Shown here: positions 61,351 through 64,000 of the stretch, piece after piece
How positions within the stretch are numbered: the stretch's first letter is position 1
Layout of the letters: each line of letters opens with the position of its first letter
From: Anagrus nilaparvatae
Lineage: Eukaryota; Arthropoda; Insecta; Hymenoptera; Mymaridae
Assembly: GCA_022575985.1 (NCBI GenBank)
Contig: JAKSXM010000246.1
Coordinates: 10,248,001-10,312,000, forward strand
Direction of reading: 5' to 3'
Length of the DNA stretch: 64,000 nucleotides
Translations under genes and position numbers: made by a program
The notes under the pieces: generated by a model
The model's database searches: none
What the model saw: only the letters and a program-made list of their open reading frames with translations
Told to the model about the DNA's origin: nothing

Positions 61351-64000
61351 ATCCTATATATTAGCATTATATTCTATGAAAATTATAAGCTTTATGTATA
61401 GAAAGTATATTGAGTAAGCGAAACTAAATGAAAATGTTTTTAGCTGTAGTATTATAAATTTTTCGTCCTATTACAGTTTCGTGCTATCATAACAGCTTGG
61501 TATATTTATATATATTATGATATTTATGCATATTATAATTTTGAAGATTATATTGCATATATTTAGTAGGTTTGTGCATATAATTAGAAATATTTATATT
61601 GTTAAATCCTTGTGTAATTATTTATTTTTAAATTTTGATTCATTATGCTAGTTAATATTTTTGAGTTGTATTTATTTGAATTAGTGTTACTTCAACAGAG
61701 TTTCTAAATATTTTTGTTCAAAAAATTAATTTCTTGAAATTTTCAAACTTCTAGATAAGACTCTTCAGATTTTGAATGAAAGTGCGCATTTTGTAGTAAA
61801 TAATTTAGTCTTAGGGTGGCGGTGGATGGAATAGTTTAGATAGAATTTGATGCTAGTTATGGGCGTATCCTTAAGGCTACGCTAATCACTAACGCTATTT
61901 TTTTCGATAACCAATAAAACAAATATCGTTATTGAAACCATTTTCGATAAAGGCTAATTCCATTATCGGTTATCGAATTTTTTTACAATTATCGATAATG
62001 GAATTAGCGCTTATCGATAAAAAGTGTTGCCACCGATATTATCGTTCCTAAAATGAAGAAACATCGTTGTATCTAGAGACATATAAACCACATATAGAGG
62101 AACCGATAACGTGATTTTCCCATTTTTTAACCTTTCATCGAGTCTACTTATTTCATACCAAATTTTAGTACACGAATAAAAAGTACAAATTATTATTATG
62201 CAATATAAATTTGTAAATTACTGATTTTCTTTCTACAAATATTGAATTTATTTATATATGATGTGTATAAAGGGTCCCATGTAGAATACGCCATGAATAA
62301 TATGGTTCATATCAACAATACTCAATAAAATGAATTACCTACTTATTAATATCATGCTATTTTTATAATTTACAAAAAACGCATTGTTTTTTTAAAAAAT
62401 GTTATTTTATAAGTCAAAGTTAGCCGTGAAACAAAAAATTGACTAGCCGCGAAAAATAGGTCTGCTAACCACAGATAAATAAAATATTCTATTTTTAACG
62501 GCCTTTGCCCGGAAAAGTAAAGATGGTCTAAATCGCACGTAATTTACCTTCGAGGCGAAATTTCTTATCAGTTTTCAAAAACCATGTATTTTCCGGCCGT
62601 TGCACATCCGACAGAGACATATTTTCTTAATCATGCATAGTATAATTATAAAATGAGATTTTTTACTTGATCAAATAAATCTTGTAAATATACGTTGAAC
62701 TGTTAGAAATAGTTTAAATTATCAATTTCGAGGTTAAAAACTTAGACATGTGAGATTCAGAGTCTGAAATGTTGAAAAATGATTTCAGAATCGTCATCAA
62801 CGACCTCGAAAAACTAATAAGTATACCAAAATTTGGCTCGATCTGCCATATTTTTCAAAAAATTCTTGGACAAATTTCGCTTGCTTTTTGAAAAAAAAAT
62901 ACAATTAGAAAATATGCAAAAATATCCAGCTTAAAAAATTAAAAATTTAATAAAATCCTTTTTCCAAATATTAACTCATACAAAATTCATAAACATTCCT
63001 GCAACAATATCATGATAATACAAATATTTTCATAAAGCACTACCCTACAAAAGCTTCAAAATCAATCCTCAGTAAAAAAAATGCCAATAGAATTCTACCA
63101 AAAAAATTCAATTTATAAATAAAAAATAATTTTTTATGCTACGATTTTAAAATTCAATGCAAAAAAATTACACACGTAAAATATAATAATTTTCTTATTG
63201 AAAAAATGAAAAAAAAAAATTTTCATACGTGTTATAATTACCAATGACGTATTTATTGAAAAGTATTGAAAAAAAATATCTATACCTACTTTTTTTTGTC
63301 GATATCCGATTTTTATTGCCGTTTGATATTTTACTTTTTTATATTATCTGAATTTTTTTTTTTATCTTTTTTTTTATATTTAAATAATGTATTATGATTG
63401 TGAGGAATTTTAATTAAGGATTTAATGTAATTAATATCGCTTGATTGATCCATTTGATAAATATAATTTTATTACTAGGATTTAATTTTGTTAGATTTTT
63501 TTTGTCTGTTCAGATAATATTTAATGATTGAGAAGTCAGTAATGAAAATTTTTAAAAATTCAATCGGTACAAAAAATTAAGAAAAAATATTGAAATCCCA
63601 TTAAAAACAGATAAGAAAAATTGAAGAAATACTAGAACAAATTTAATAAAAATATGAATTCTTAACACATGGCTAGATTACTGTGCGATCTGATCTGAAT
63701 AACTTAAATTCCTATAATAATAATATAGTAATCTGTAATAAAACTACATTCCCGATCGATACAGGCATTTCTGTATAATTTAATATTCAGCCAGCGTTTT
63801 ATAACATTAATATTTGAATTTTCTGATTATCAAAATCGTCGAAGCTGAGTCTATAAAAAGCAAATTTACATATTTTTTGTATAATATTTCAGCTAATCTC
63901 GAATAATTTTTTTTCAAGGGGTAAAAAAGGTTTATAATGATACAAAAAGGTTGCTGCGATAAAATTAAACTTATTTTTTTGCTGCAACAAATTTTTTATC
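60865..64000. other. Noncoding DNA to the window end
   Basis: No gene recognised; the 75-codon Lys/Ile-rich frame at 60865-61092 lacks support. Contains a TA microsatellite (61321-61343), the TATCGATA palindrome (61941-62022) and a slightly GC-richer patch at 62410-62640 of unknown nature. Confidence 0.5.
61941..62022. repeat. Palindrome with TATCGATA boxes
   Basis: GCTAATTCCATTATCG (61953-61968) is mirrored exactly at 61993-62008, with CGATAA flanks on both sides. TATCGATA occurs twice (61990 and 62012). In flies TATCGATA is the DRE/BEAF-32-type box; whether it means that here is unknown. Confidence 0.6.

Overview
The window looks like nuclear DNA of an arthropod, probably an insect with a very AT-rich genome. 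A hymenopteran parasitoid is one guess, from general impression only. Evidence: base composition far below balanced GC by eye, long AT-rich noncoding stretches, an animal-type Helitron, a jockey-like non-LTR retrotransposon fragment, many palindromic MITEs, a GT-AG spliced secreted-peptide gene with a TATA box and TCAGT initiator 30 bp apart, and no bacterial-style gene packing.

Layout. 1-6.3 kb: a near-complete autonomous Helitron with one intact 1463-residue Rep-helicase gene and a recognisable 3' end (two GC hairpins, CTAG, then T). 6.3-17.3 kb: AT-rich noncoding DNA with small inverted-repeat elements and a degenerate 60-bp tandem repeat. 17.3-60.8 kb: a dispersed array of at least 17 copies of a promoter-like module on both strands, interrupted by foldback elements, MITEs, a 187-bp tandem array inside an inverted-repeat element, and a 401-bp inverted repeat that looks perfect. 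47.1-52.9 kb: a 1.2-kb duplication carrying two copies of a two-exon gene for a small secreted six-cysteine peptide, with repeat DNA and a truncated retrotransposon between them. 60.8-64 kb: noncoding, with a TATCGATA-containing palindrome.

The most unusual signal is the module array. Each copy has a GNRA-like palindromic box (TCTCG, then CAA or AAA, then a GAA arm), and a TATA box (TATATAA or TATAAAA type). The distance from the first T of the box to the first T of the TATA is 28 bp in all 17 copies by hand count. Sequence downstream of the TATA differs in almost every copy. A box plus TATA at rigid spacing is how snRNA-type (PSE/SNAPc) promoters are built. The array therefore looks like many snRNA-type promoters each driving a different short transcript, formally like the SNAPc-dependent piRNA loci of nematodes. 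I know of no such array in an arthropod. Transcription is not shown by the sequence and is an inference.

The peptide pair is the second point of interest. Intron and signal-peptide exon are almost unchanged between copies, while the mature-peptide exon has 10 replacement and 2 synonymous codon differences, a pattern expected of diversifying selection on a venom, immune or effector peptide. No tRNA, rRNA or conserved housekeeping gene was recognised.
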